A stretch of 58,015 nucleotides of DNA from an uncultured Planctomycetaceae bacterium (GTDB lineage: Bacteria; Planctomycetota; Planctomycetia; Gemmatales; Gemmataceae): the NCBI GenBank assembly GCA_937888715.1, contig CALARU010000387.1:1-58015 (forward strand), in the 5' to 3' direction. The notes beneath the pieces were generated by a model. The model was not told the DNA's origin. It worked only from the letters and a program-made list of their open reading frames with translations, and made no database searches. The position numbers and the translations under genes are program-made. Of the stretch, positions 1 to 8,858 are shown piece by piece. How positions within the stretch are numbered: position 1 is the stretch's first letter; each line of letters starts with the position of its first letter.

Positions 1-13
1 GGTGGTCCAGGTG

Positions 14-820
14 TTACAAATTCTCCAAATAGTTAAAAAGGAGCTTTTCAAAAGAAGAGGTAAGTATATGCGCGTTTTCGAGTACTTCTTGATGCGAAGG
101 TGGTTGCGGTGAAAGACCAGCAGCTTTATTGGTAATGCCTGAAATTCCAGCACATTTCATTCCTAAATGAAATCCTGCCTCAACTTCCCAGACGGTTGAC
201 ATTCCAACAGCATCTGCGTTCCAAGACGAAAATGTTCGAATCTCAGAGGCCGATTCGTAGCATGGTCCGGAAACCATCAGGTAGGTTCCGGTGGTTGTGG
301 ATAAATTTTGAGATTTCGAGATATTTTTTAATTTATCAAGTAGGGCAGGGTCGTAAGGGGAGTCAATTGGGGGTGAAAAGCCAGGGGTGTTTTTGTCGTT
401 ATTCCATGGTTTGCTGATGGTATCGATATGGTTTTTAATGAGCATTATCGAGCCCGGATAAAGATTTGGGGCAATGCCACCAGCGGCATTGGTGAAAATC
501 CCAGTATGGCACCCGAGAGAGTGTGCAATTTTGGTGGTTGCGGTGACAACTTGTTTGGGGTAACCCTCGTATGAGTGAATTCTGCCTTCAGAAATGAGTA
601 AAGCTTTGTTGCGGAATCGTGCGTGGGTAAGGCATCCTTTGTGACCTGGCACAGTTGCAGCAGAGATTTCTGGGAGTTGGCTAAAAAGCCAAGAGTGTCT
701 GTCTTGGAATTTTTCTGCCATTGAGCCATATCCTGAACCTAAAACAAGAAAGATTTGAGGCTGTTGTTGTTCGCAAAGGCGCAACAAATCTGGAGGTAGA
801 TTTTCGGAATAATTAGACAT
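14..820 (-). CDS. punA: Purine nucleoside phosphorylase (class II)
   Basis: This enzyme cleaves purine (deoxy)ribonucleosides with phosphate to free base and (deoxy)ribose-1-phosphate in the cytoplasm. The 268-residue protein has the normal length of the trimeric family and its landmarks in order: the phosphate loop GSGYG near residue 28, GHKG near 60, the GRIHSYEGYP segment near 80, TNAAGG near 112, the GTYLMVSGPCYES substrate loop near 178, VGMSTVWE near 208 and SGITNKAAG near 230. It starts with ATG and overlaps the end of the upstream ABC permease gene by 8 bp, so it is probably translated as the last gene of that efflux operon. A functional link to efflux is not obvious. A link to the ribose-type importer and prs further right is metabolic inference. 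Specificity (guanine/hypoxanthine versus adenine) cannot be read with certainty. Confidence 0.93.
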   Translation of the reverse strand: MSNYSENLPPDLLRLCEQQQPQIFLVLGSGYGSMAEKFQDRHSWLFSQLPEISAATVPGHKGCLTHARFRNKALLISEGRIHSYEGYPKQVVTATTKIAHSLGCHTGIFTNAAGGIAPNLYPGSIMLIKNHIDTISKPWNNDKNTPGFSPPIDSPYDPALLDKLKNISKSQNLSTTTGTYLMVSGPCYESASEIRTFSSWNADAVGMSTVWEVEAGFHLGMKCAGISGITNKAAGLSPQPPSHQEVLENAHILTSSFEKLLFNYLENL

Positions 821-2141
821 GTCTTAAAGCCTCTATCGGATCCATGAGCGCGGCTCTTCTGGAGGGATAGATGCCAAAAATAAGTCCAACGGCAACAGCG
901 GTGGTAAGTGACCAAGTGATGGATTCGAAATGAACCTTTGCAGGGATTCTGGCGTCCCAGAAAGTTTCTGCAATGAAAGGTAGTGCGTAGACCATGGCGA
1001 GTCCGAGGCCGATGCCCAGGATTCCGCCAACGCTGGTTTGTACAACAGCTTCGATAAGAAATTGTAGGGTGATATCGCGGCGTTTGGCACCAAGGGCTCG
1101 TCTAATACCAATTTCACGGGTTCTTTCGGTGACGGTTGCAAGCATGATATTCATGATACCGATGCCACCAACTAGAAGGGAAATGGATGCGATAAGAACG
1201 AGCAGCATTTTGTATCTTTCTTTGGCTCTTTCAGCTTCTTCGAGTCGGTCGAGTGGAACATTTACGGTCCAGTCGGCTTTACTGTGGTTTTCGAGTATTG
1301 ATCGAACGATTTCGCCTGTGGGGCGTACTTTTTCGATATCGCTGACAGTAATTGTGATCTGGCTTATTTCTACTTTTTCAGCAGATCTGGAACCAGCAGA
1401 GCGCATGAATATTCTTTCCCCAAACCTTACTCTTGCGGTTGCAATGGGGATGACTACATCTAAGTTGACATCTTCGGTGGAAACCCCGCCTTGGGATCTT
1501 TCTTTCATAACCCCTATGATCTTGTAGAAAAAGGTTCCAAGTTGAACTTCTTTGTCTAAGGGGTCTTCGAATGGGAAAAGCCTATTGGCGAGTTCGGATC
1601 CTAGGACTGCAACATTTCTTAAAAGCACTTCGTCGTCAGCGACAAGAAACCTGCCACTTTTCATTTCGATGTTATGGATGTCGAGGTAGTCGGGGATGGT
1701 GGAGACAATCCTGCTGTTAACGCCTTTATAACCTCTTCTCGCTTCTTGGGGGAAGATGCGCATGGGGACCATTCTTGTAACGGTGGGGATGGTCGCAATT
1801 TTGTCAAAGTCTAAATAGGTGAGGCCATAAATGGCGATGTAACTACGCTTGGAAGTACCAGCATCATCAGTTGGTTTGACACTACGGATCATAATATTGT
1901 TGGCGCCCTGCCTTCGGATATCCTCCAAGGCGTCTTGCATGCTACCCTCGCCGAAGGCCATGAGAGAGATCACGGCACCGGTGCCAATGATGATACCTAG
2001 GACGGAAAGAAAAGCGCGAAGCCTATGAAGCCAAAGGCTTCGAACAGCAAGAATGAAGCTTCTGCGGCCTTTGTCCCAAAGCAAAATGGAGGCGAAGAGT
2101 CCGACAAGCATAAGAATGGCGGTGATTGAGAATATCAGCAT
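813..2141 (-). CDS. MacB-type ABC transporter permease (FtsX domain)
   Basis: Inner-membrane permease of the MacB/LolCE group, without a fused ATPase. The 442 residues comprise an N-terminal hydrophobic segment (about 3-25), the first core helix around 40-65 with the SVLGIIIGTGAVI signature, a large periplasmic domain (about 70-310), and a C-terminal FtsX domain with three helices (about 315-435). That domain contains GGIGIMNIMLATVTERTREI followed by GIRRALGAKRRDI, the family hallmark. The gene lies 9 bp behind the ATPase gene and overlaps the phosphorylase gene by 8 bp, within a TolC-like/adaptor/ATPase/permease set. By analogy with MacAB-TolC it would work as a mechanotransmission exporter pushing a periplasmic substrate out through the TolC-like channel. 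The substrate is unknown. Confidence 0.9.
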   Translation of the reverse strand: MLIFSITAILMLVGLFASILLWDKGRRSFILAVRSLWLHRLRAFLSVLGIIIGTGAVISLMAFGEGSMQDALEDIRRQGANNIMIRSVKPTDDAGTSKRSYIAIYGLTYLDFDKIATIPTVTRMVPMRIFPQEARRGYKGVNSRIVSTIPDYLDIHNIEMKSGRFLVADDEVLLRNVAVLGSELANRLFPFEDPLDKEVQLGTFFYKIIGVMKERSQGGVSTEDVNLDVVIPIATARVRFGERIFMRSAGSRSAEKVEISQITITVSDIEKVRPTGEIVRSILENHSKADWTVNVPLDRLEEAERAKERYKMLLVLIASISLLVGGIGIMNIMLATVTERTREIGIRRALGAKRRDITLQFLIEAVVQTSVGGILGIGLGLAMVYALPFIAETFWDARIPAKVHFESITWSLTTAVAVGLIFGIYPSRRAALMDPIEALRHV

Positions 2142-2150
2142 TTCCGCTTC

Positions 2151-2921
2151 TCACTTGGATTGATGGAGCACCAGGCTTTCAAGTAGTTCCGTCTGAATGG
2201 TAGAGGTAGCGCCTTCGATGGAAACGGTTGGTTTTTCGTTCCTGACATCGGATTCTATTACCCCATCACGCATTCTAACAATTCGTTTTGCCCAGGAAGC
2301 GATATCGTTTTCATGAGTCACCATGATGATAGTTTTTCCAGCTTCATTAAGCTTAGAAAGTAGATGCATGATTTCGTCGCTGGTTCGGGAATCAAGGTTT
2401 CCGGTGGGTTCATCCGCAAGAATAACAGCAGGGTCGTTAACGAGGCTTCTAGCAATGGCAACGCGTTGTTGTTGGCCGCCGGAAAGTTGCATGGGCCGAT
2501 GATCAAGCCTGTTGCCCAGTCCTACTAGTTTGGCCAAGCCAATGCATCTATTGGTGGTGGAGTTTGAAAGTTTAGCGCCTTGGTAGAGCAGTGGGATCTC
2601 AATGTTTTCGACCACGGTGTATTGTGGTAGAAGGTTGTATTGTTGGAAGATGAATCCGAGGTAGCGACTTCGAATGTTACTGAGTTGATCATCTTCCATT
2701 CTGGCGACATCTTGGCCAGCAAGAAAGTATTGGCCGTTGGTTGGTCGATCAAGGCAGCCTAAAAGATTAAGGAGGGTGGATTTGCCAGAACCTGAGGGCC
2801 CCATAAGTGCGACAAAATCGCCTTCTTCGACCTCTAGTGTTACACCTTTTACTGCGTAAACCAACACTGTTTCTAGGGAGTATACTTTTGCTAGATCAAT
2901 AATTTTAAGAACGCTGGCCAA
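2151..2921 (-). CDS. MacB/LolD-type ABC transporter ATP-binding protein
   Basis: Cytoplasmic ATPase partner of the neighbouring MacB-type permease. The 256 residues show Walker [10 protein letters not shown] (about 41-49), a Q-loop in [10 protein letters not shown] (about 91-100), the signature LSGGQQQR (about 145-152), Walker [14 protein letters not shown] (about 165-177) and the switch histidine in MVTHE (about 200). This is the standard set for the MacB/LolD/FtsE subgroup. A C-terminal tail of about 35 residues follows the core. The start is TTG, preceded by an AAAGG box about 9 nt upstream; no ATG fits as well. It sits 48 bp downstream of the adaptor gene and 9 bp before the permease gene, consistent with one transcript. 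Confidence 0.92.
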   Translation of the reverse strand: MASVLKIIDLAKVYSLETVLVYAVKGVTLEVEEGDFVALMGPSGSGKSTLLNLLGCLDRPTNGQYFLAGQDVARMEDDQLSNIRSRYLGFIFQQYNLLPQYTVVENIEIPLLYQGAKLSNSTTNRCIGLAKLVGLGNRLDHRPMQLSGGQQQRVAIARSLVNDPAVILADEPTGNLDSRTSDEIMHLLSKLNEAGKTIIMVTHENDIASWAKRIVRMRDGVIESDVRNEKPTVSIEGATSTIQTELLESLVLHQSK

Positions 2922-2969
2922 GTTGTAAAGCCTTTAAAAGTAGTTGAAATTGTATTACGGTTCACCAGA

Positions 2970-4859
2970 TTATGTCTTAGACTTTTTGTCTTTTTTCTTG
3001 GAACTAGGTGGAGTTGGGGCGTCGTTTTTTTCTGCCTTAGAAGAGTCTTTCTTAGAATCTCTGGAAAGGCTCTTGGGGTTAAGAACCACGACATCGCCCT
3101 CATTCAGTCCATCTTTAATTTCAATCATTTTTTCGTTGCTTACCCCAAGTTTGATGGCTTTTTCAATCGGGCCATCAGGGGTAAGGGTAAAGCAGAAAAA
3201 TCCATTTTGTGTGTTACCAAGCACGGCTTGAACAGGAATTGCAAGTACATCCTCAGCTTTGGTGTCTGTGTAAATGGTAACAGAGGCACTCATGCCTGGT
3301 TTCAGGTCTGGTAAACTTTCATCAATGGAAACTAATGTGCGATAAACTCGTACATCGGAAGTAAGCCAGTCGGATTGAGATGCGACTTCATCGACATGCT
3401 TAACATGGCCCTGCATAACTTTATCCGGGAAAGAATCGATACGAATTGTGGCAGGCAGGCCGTTGCCTATTAGTTCTTGTTCTTTGTCCGCAAATTCGTT
3501 GTGAAGCTCAAAGTAGGCAGCCTGAGCGGAGAGCGCGCCAAGTAGGGGTTGGCGCATCAGGGATAACCCTGCAAGTCGGATTTCGCCATAGCCTGTTTTT
3601 TTCCATTGGTCGCCTCGGACGCGATTGCGCATGGCCTCGTGTACCTTGGTGTTGACCATCATGTGAGAAAGGTTGGGAATGCGCATTAATTTTTGGCCTT
3701 CACGCACGGGTTCGCCCTGGGCGATGGTTGCTTGTTGCGAACCGCTTCCAAACCTTGCCTGTTCGGAAACATAGTAGACAACGAGTCCATCTTGAGGGGC
3801 TAAGAGATAGCATTTTTTGATTTCGTCTTCGATCTCCTTGAAGCGCAGTTCCTCTTTAGAGAAGATGGATTTTTTTGTGAGAGTGTCGTTGATGCCCTGG
3901 ATTTCTTTGGACTTGGATTGGGTTATTAATCGGTCTTTGGCTCTTTTGGCTTCATCTCTTTTGCTTTTGAGTTCGGTCAGGGTGCGTTTTTTGGTGTAGT
4001 CTTTCAGGACTCTTAATTCTTCTTTAACTTTTTCTAGGGAAAATTCTGCGCTTTTTAGTTTGAATCTATCTGCGAGAGCTTGTTTGGGGGTGAGGTATCC
4101 TTTGCTTACCATGCGGTCGAGCCAAACATCGCGATCGTTCCACATGGAAAGGTCGGATTCAGCCATGAAGAATCTTCCTTCAATTTCAGCGAGTTGTTGT
4201 TTGTAATCACCTTCTTGGAATTTTTCCAGATCGAGGGCGGAAAGTTCGATGGCGATTTCAGCAGTTGCGATATCGCTTTCGTTCTGGCTTTTTACGATGT
4301 CGTAGTTAGCCTCTGCTTGAATGAAATCGTTGCGGGCCCTGTCGCGGGCAATCTGCTGGCTTTTTAATTGTTCCTGCAGGCCAGAGTCGTCTAGTTCCAC
4401 AATAAGGTCATTTTGTTTCACATGAGATCCATCGTCGATAACCCATTTGATGGTAGTTGAGAACGAAGATCCTTTGCTGCCTGAACGTACCTGGCAAACA
4501 ATATCTTTGTTGTCTAAGGCTTCGAGCATACCTCTTTCAAGAATAGTCACTTGAAGTTTTTCTGGTTTGACTACATGGGTGATAAGGTCGATGCGGACGG
4601 GTTTAGAACGAGGCCAAAAATAAAGGCTTGAAGCAGCGATAAGGATGATCGCAGGGATTAAAAACGTCATCGCTAATTTTTTAATGGCGAAGTTCCTAGA
4701 GGCGGGCTCTTTATTTGAGGCTGATTTTTCTGGGCGGGAGAAGGATGCTTGTAGGACCTCCCCGAGTTCCCTCTGCACCGTTGGGGATGCTTCGGAGATT
4801 GGTAACTGTTTCGGCAGGTCTGTTTGCTGGGAGGTCGCAATGGCAGGTTTCGATATCAT
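2970..4859 (-). CDS. HlyD/MacA-type periplasmic adaptor protein
   Basis: Membrane-fusion protein linking the ABC pump to the outer-membrane channel. From the chosen start it has 629 residues: a cytoplasmic N-terminal stretch of about 60, one membrane helix (about 64-85), a split lipoyl-like beta domain, a long helical hairpin or coiled coil rich in K/E/D (about 150-330), then beta-barrel and membrane-proximal domains. The tail is very Lys/Ser-rich. The open frame continues upstream to 4925, but the ATG at 4859 has a GGAG box 9 nt before it (GGAGTATGGATCGATG). This start lies inside the TolC-like gene, giving a 149-bp out-of-frame overlap. A later ATG at 4670, just before the membrane helix, would remove the overlap but has no close Shine-Dalgarno sequence. 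The exact start is therefore the main uncertainty; the family assignment is firm. Confidence 0.88.
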   Translation of the reverse strand: MISKPAIATSQQTDLPKQLPISEASPTVQRELGEVLQASFSRPEKSASNKEPASRNFAIKKLAMTFLIPAIILIAASSLYFWPRSKPVRIDLITHVVKPEKLQVTILERGMLEALDNKDIVCQVRSGSKGSSFSTTIKWVIDDGSHVKQNDLIVELDDSGLQEQLKSQQIARDRARNDFIQAEANYDIVKSQNESDIATAEIAIELSALDLEKFQEGDYKQQLAEIEGRFFMAESDLSMWNDRDVWLDRMVSKGYLTPKQALADRFKLKSAEFSLEKVKEELRVLKDYTKKRTLTELKSKRDEAKRAKDRLITQSKSKEIQGINDTLTKKSIFSKEELRFKEIEDEIKKCYLLAPQDGLVVYYVSEQARFGSGSQQATIAQGEPVREGQKLMRIPNLSHMMVNTKVHEAMRNRVRGDQWKKTGYGEIRLAGLSLMRQPLLGALSAQAAYFELHNEFADKEQELIGNGLPATIRIDSFPDKVMQGHVKHVDEVASQSDWLTSDVRVYRTLVSIDESLPDLKPGMSASVTIYTDTKAEDVLAIPVQAVLGNTQNGFFCFTLTPDGPIEKAIKLGVSNEKMIEIKDGLNEGDVVVLNPKSLSRDSKKDSSKAEKNDAPTPPSSKKKDKKSKT

Positions 4860-7545
4860 CGATCCATACTCCGCGTGGGTCAAGAGGTAAAAGCTCAAGA
4901 TCCCTGTAAAGGAAAGTTCGTACACTCAGGTAATCAGTCCAAATTGTAAACAGCGTGTTTTGTGCTGACAGTTTGGAACTTTGGGCTGCGAGCAACTGCT
5001 GTGTAAAAGCAGCCTGTGCGCTTTCGTTGTTTCCTTGGGTTCCACCCGCACCACCTGGTTTGGATGGTGCGTAGGTTGTTTCAAGGGCATTGTCCAGAAT
5101 CAAGTAAGCTAATTCAACAGCCAACTTCTGAATATCGTAAGTTTGAGACAAAGCTCGCAAACTTCGGATTTCATTGCGAACATCCTCAATTATAGTATCT
5201 TCAAACGCCATCAAGTTGCGTCGTTGTCTTTGCCAGTTGATCAAGGTTGCCCGGTAGGCATTCCTTTCTTGAATTCTGACTAAAGGCAAATCCCCTGTAA
5301 GGATCAAGCGGTGCCGTAGGGAACTCGCATTAATATTAACAGGTTGAGCAACATTAGCAGGCGAGGTACCCAATAAACTATACTCTACATTCATGACCCC
5401 TTGCAAGGCATTAGCGGAAATAGCAATTTGCCTCCAGGAGTCCATGAGTTGGGCCCGCCCATTCATTAAATCCAGCCTATTCGTTAAAGCGTGCCTACAG
5501 CCTGCAAACAAAGCCTCGTCGATTTCGGTCTTAAGTAAGTCTACACCATCAACACAAACTCTGGGCGCAGAGGGCCAAGATTTTCTCGTTTTGTCCAGTT
5601 TTTCGTTTCTTGGCTCTACCAAAACCAACAGAAAGTCCTCAATTAGGTTTTCAAACTGGTTAAGTTGATCATCGACACCGTTTCGTAGCCAGTTTACCTT
5701 TTGTTCATAAAGCCTGAGGTTTCTTTCGAATCTGCCTAGGAAGAATTCGAAGTCTTTTTCACCCAGCTCTAATTTTTCTGCGTAGGGCTGTTGCTTACCT
5801 TTTCTCTCAAAATCGGCCTTTGATTCTTGAAGTTCTAATCTGCGAATATTGATTTCTTTGAGCTTTGCAGCTAATTCCTCTTTGGTCATGGCTTCCCAGG
5901 CGGCCCATCTCTTTGGGAGTTTTTCCTTGAATTGCGTTCCCTTCACGAAATCGGATTCCCTAAGAATGGCTTGTAGGCCTTTACGCAATTGATCCACCTT
6001 TTTGGGGTCATTGAGTTTTCTAGAGCCCTGCCGCGTTTTTTTAAACTCGTCTACTAGATTAGAATAGCGGGCCAATTGCGCCAGTTGGGGCTCCAGTGGT
6101 GTACGGTCGAGTTCTAGGGGCAGGTCAATTGGCAGACCAAGTTGATATTTAAAGCGGTCGAGCGCATCCCGTAACGATAACTCCCTCGTGATAACATTTG
6201 TTTTAAATGATAATAATTGTTGCAGAATTCTTGATACTTGTAGTTCGGATTGATCTCCAATGGCTTGCATTTCCTTGTATTGGTCAAGCGTGGTGGATAA
6301 GTCTTTGACATTTTCGCGTTCGTTTTGCAGAAAACCGGCTTTCAGCAATGCGGGCAGGTAGCCATCTCTTCGGGCGGCAAAAGCTTGTGATGTCGAGCTA
6401 TAGCCATTGCCTTCGCCCGGTGTCACCTGAACATTTCCTGCCCCACCCAAGCCAGAACCAAATACGCTGTTGAATCTAGAGGCTGATGCCACCGTGGCAG
6501 GAGTGCTAAAAACAACGGGTGCGCCCCCAACAACTATATCAGCATAAAATTCCTTGCGGAAGCGGGCATAAGAGCGCATTTCGTAAAGCAGATTGCGTTC
6601 TGCCAAGGTGAGAGGTTCCAGAGTAACAGCTCTGCCACCCCCACGGAATAAAGGCTGGAACAGATCCAACGATAATGCAGAGGGAGTTCTTATTTGGGTT
6701 CCGCCATTCCCTGCCATATCTACAACGATTGAATTGGCGTATCTAAACAAAAGTAATGCGCCAGTTGAGAATGTTTTGGTGACCCCTGCTTCTGATGCAA
6801 CATTCCACCTATTGGTATTACCTGTTAAGGTTTCTGAACCGGATCGTTCTCGAATTGCGACTTCGTTTGCATAAAACTGAGCTGCAAATGCAAATCTTTG
6901 CAAAGTTACTGGAAGGGCAGCGAGATAAACATTTTCTCTTCTGAATTGAAAATCCCTGCTATTAACTAGCCCAAGTTCGCATGATTGTTCGAGTTTGACT
7001 AGGAAAGGATGATCATAACGGCCAGCGGGATCGCCCTTGTAGGTGAGGCCCATGGAATCAAAAGGCCCTTTGTCTGGGTCAAGATTGTCCAGATAATTTA
7101 TGCCATCTTGTTTGAACGAAACCAATTTTAATGGTGAGTCGTTCTCTTTGGGTGCTTTAATTGCGATAGCAGAGCGATTATCGGAATCATACTGGGAAAG
7201 AAGATCTAAATAGCCCGAGCCTTCCATGTGACCTATGCCGTATTTCCCTGGTTTTTGCGGGTTAGGCGCCATTGCCATGGAGGCAGGATCATCGGGTGGC
7301 ATTGCGGGTCTGTCCTGATTGCCTGCGGAGGCGAAACGGGCCCTTGGATCGGGAAGCAGATGAAACTGTTCTAGTTTCCAATTAGGATATTTATCTTTGG
7401 TTGCAAGAATTTGGTTTACTTCATTGTCAGCCCTATTTCGAAAGAAGCGCCTGCTACAACCCGGCATTACAATTGCAAAGCTTACACCTAGCAAAAGCAT
7501 GGTGTAAAAGTTTTTTCTGAATGATGAAACCTTGAGGTTTGTCAT
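4711..7545 (-). CDS. Very large TolC-like outer-membrane efflux lipoprotein
   Basis: First gene of the MacAB-like operon. About 944 residues are coded, roughly twice the usual TolC length. The N terminus has a basic region, a hydrophobic stretch and a Cys in MPGCSRR (about residue 30), read as a lipoprotein signal. TolC-family traits are the long helical segments, two related halves (repeats around 410-480 and 700-880) and a C-terminal ending like ...LYRDLELLPLDPRGVWID, common at the end of outer-membrane efflux proteins. A charged coiled coil (about 500-640) is inserted between the halves. About 45 residues follow the family-like end and overlap the adaptor start. The ATG at 7545 gives a cleaner signal peptide than an in-frame ATG at 7575, although its GAAAGG box is very close. 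The product probably forms the outer-membrane conduit. Confidence 0.82.
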   Translation of the reverse strand: MTNLKVSSFRKNFYTMLLLGVSFAIVMPGCSRRFFRNRADNEVNQILATKDKYPNWKLEQFHLLPDPRARFASAGNQDRPAMPPDDPASMAMAPNPQKPGKYGIGHMEGSGYLDLLSQYDSDNRSAIAIKAPKENDSPLKLVSFKQDGINYLDNLDPDKGPFDSMGLTYKGDPAGRYDHPFLVKLEQSCELGLVNSRDFQFRRENVYLAALPVTLQRFAFAAQFYANEVAIRERSGSETLTGNTNRWNVASEAGVTKTFSTGALLLFRYANSIVVDMAGNGGTQIRTPSALSLDLFQPLFRGGGRAVTLEPLTLAERNLLYEMRSYARFRKEFYADIVVGGAPVVFSTPATVASASRFNSVFGSGLGGAGNVQVTPGEGNGYSSTSQAFAARRDGYLPALLKAGFLQNERENVKDLSTTLDQYKEMQAIGDQSELQVSRILQQLLSFKTNVITRELSLRDALDRFKYQLGLPIDLPLELDRTPLEPQLAQLARYSNLVDEFKKTRQGSRKLNDPKKVDQLRKGLQAILRESDFVKGTQFKEKLPKRWAAWEAMTKEELAAKLKEINIRRLELQESKADFERKGKQQPYAEKLELGEKDFEFFLGRFERNLRLYEQKVNWLRNGVDDQLNQFENLIEDFLLVLVEPRNEKLDKTRKSWPSAPRVCVDGVDLLKTEIDEALFAGCRHALTNRLDLMNGRAQLMDSWRQIAISANALQGVMNVEYSLLGTSPANVAQPVNINASSLRHRLILTGDLPLVRIQERNAYRATLINWQRQRRNLMAFEDTIIEDVRNEIRSLRALSQTYDIQKLAVELAYLILDNALETTYAPSKPGGAGGTQGNNESAQAAFTQQLLAAQSSKLSAQNTLFTIWTDYLSVRTFLYRDLELLPLDPRGVWIDDIETCHCDLPANRPAETVTNLRSIPNGAEGTRGGPTSILLPPRKISLK

Positions 7546-7739
7546 AAGCCTTTCGGAGAGTTCAATTGCGGGCATGAATAATAGTTAAAGTCGTCATAAT
7601 TGATATCGGCGTAAAACATGGTACAGCTTGAATGTATATTCATTAGATTGCGGGATATAGGCTAAAGGTTTGGTGGTTTCGAATTAAAAACCTAGGATAG
7701 TTGTTGCATAGGAAACGAATTACCTTCGAGGATTGATTG

Positions 7740-8732
7740 ATGAAAGCCCTAGTATGCAATTCATACGGTAACCCTTCGCAAGTTTTAGGAATTGAAAATA
7801 AAAGTGAACCAACACCTGGTAGCGGGGAGGTTTTGGTAAGGATGATTCTAAGTCCGGTGAACCCATCAGATTTGCTGTTCATTCAGGGTAAATACGGCAA
7901 TCAGCCCAATCTTCCCCAAACTCCAGGTTTTGAAGGGGTGGGAATTGTCGAAGCTGGTAAAGGGCTTTTGGCATGGCGGGTTATGGGGAAACGGGTGTCA
8001 GTGATTGGTCAGGGGGATGGCAGGTGGCAGGAGAAAATCATCATTCCAGCAAGGCAAGCTGTTCCCATGCCTTCTTATCTAACCGATCAGCAGGCTGCAT
8101 CTTTTTTTGTAAACCCTGCGACAGCATATGTTATGACGCAAAAAGTGTTGAAAATTCCTGCGGGGGGTTGGTTGTTGCAATCTGCTGCAACTGGGGCGCT
8201 GGGGAAGATGATAGTAAAGTTGGGTAAAAAGCTTGGGTTTCACACTATTAATATTGTTCGTAAGCAGCAACAAGCTGAAATGCTTCGAAAGATTGGTGCC
8301 GACGAAGTTATTTCGTTGGATCAGGGAAACATTCAAGAATCAGTAATGAAAATTACCAAGGGTAAAGGTGTTTCTTACGCTGTTGATGCGGTGGGTGGCG
8401 AGGTTGGATCGCAAATGATATTAAGCCTTGCGAGAAATGGAAAGATGTTGGTTTATGGTCGGATGTCGGGGGAACCATTGAAGTTTGAGCCAGGCGATAT
8501 CATGAAAGGTCAGAAGACTGTGCAGGGGTTTTGGCTTTCGGAATGGGCCAAAGATCAGGGAGTTTTGACTATGCTGGGATTATTTGGTAAGCTGGGGGTT
8601 TTTATTCGTGATGGTGTGTTAGATACCCCCGCTGGTCCAATTTTTGACTTGGCAGATTATCAAAAAGCCCTTAGTGCTGCAGCTTCAGATTCCAAAGAGG
8701 GAAAAGTGTACCTTAAAATCAATCCTTCCTAA
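7740..8732 (+). CDS. Zinc-independent MDR oxidoreductase, enoyl-thioester/quinone reductase-like
   Basis: Medium-chain dehydrogenase/reductase of 330 residues. The N-terminal GroES-like domain contains SPVNPSDLLFIQGKYG and PGFEGVGIV. The Rossmann domain begins near residue 145 with QSAATGALGKMIVKLGKKLG. NPATAY precedes it, as in mitochondrial-type trans-2-enoyl-thioester reductases (MECR/ETR) and quinone oxidoreductases. No zinc-binding cysteines are visible, so NAD(P)H reduction of an enoyl thioester or quinone is likelier than alcohol oxidation. The start is set at the ATG with a GAGG box 8 nt upstream; a TTG directly before it is in frame. It is transcribed away from the efflux operon and appears to stand alone. 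fabI is present elsewhere in the window, so an essential fatty-acid role is not required. The substrate is undetermined. Confidence 0.83.
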   Translation: MKALVCNSYGNPSQVLGIENKSEPTPGSGEVLVRMILSPVNPSDLLFIQGKYGNQPNLPQTPGFEGVGIVEAGKGLLAWRVMGKRVSVIGQGDGRWQEKIIIPARQAVPMPSYLTDQQAASFFVNPATAYVMTQKVLKIPAGGWLLQSAATGALGKMIVKLGKKLGFHTINIVRKQQQAEMLRKIGADEVISLDQGNIQESVMKITKGKGVSYAVDAVGGEVGSQMILSLARNGKMLVYGRMSGEPLKFEPGDIMKGQKTVQGFWLSEWAKDQGVLTMLGLFGKLGVFIRDGVLDTPAGPIFDLADYQKALSAAASDSKEGKVYLKINPS

Positions 8733-8858
8733 ATTGCCTGTGGTTTCTGGCTTATCGGGTATTGAATGACGCTATTTACTTTTTAAATTGCAATGGTTAT
8801 AGGCCACTTTAGATTTTAAGCCCATAGTTTGGGCATCTTTTTGCCTTGGGAAGTTGCA

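Noticed and set aside
994..1527. Long antisense open frame within the ABC permease gene
   Set aside because: Shadow of a well-supported gene; no recognisable protein and no ribosome site. Other antisense frames (for example 13078-13452, 42302-42748, 56416-56886) were rejected for the same reason.
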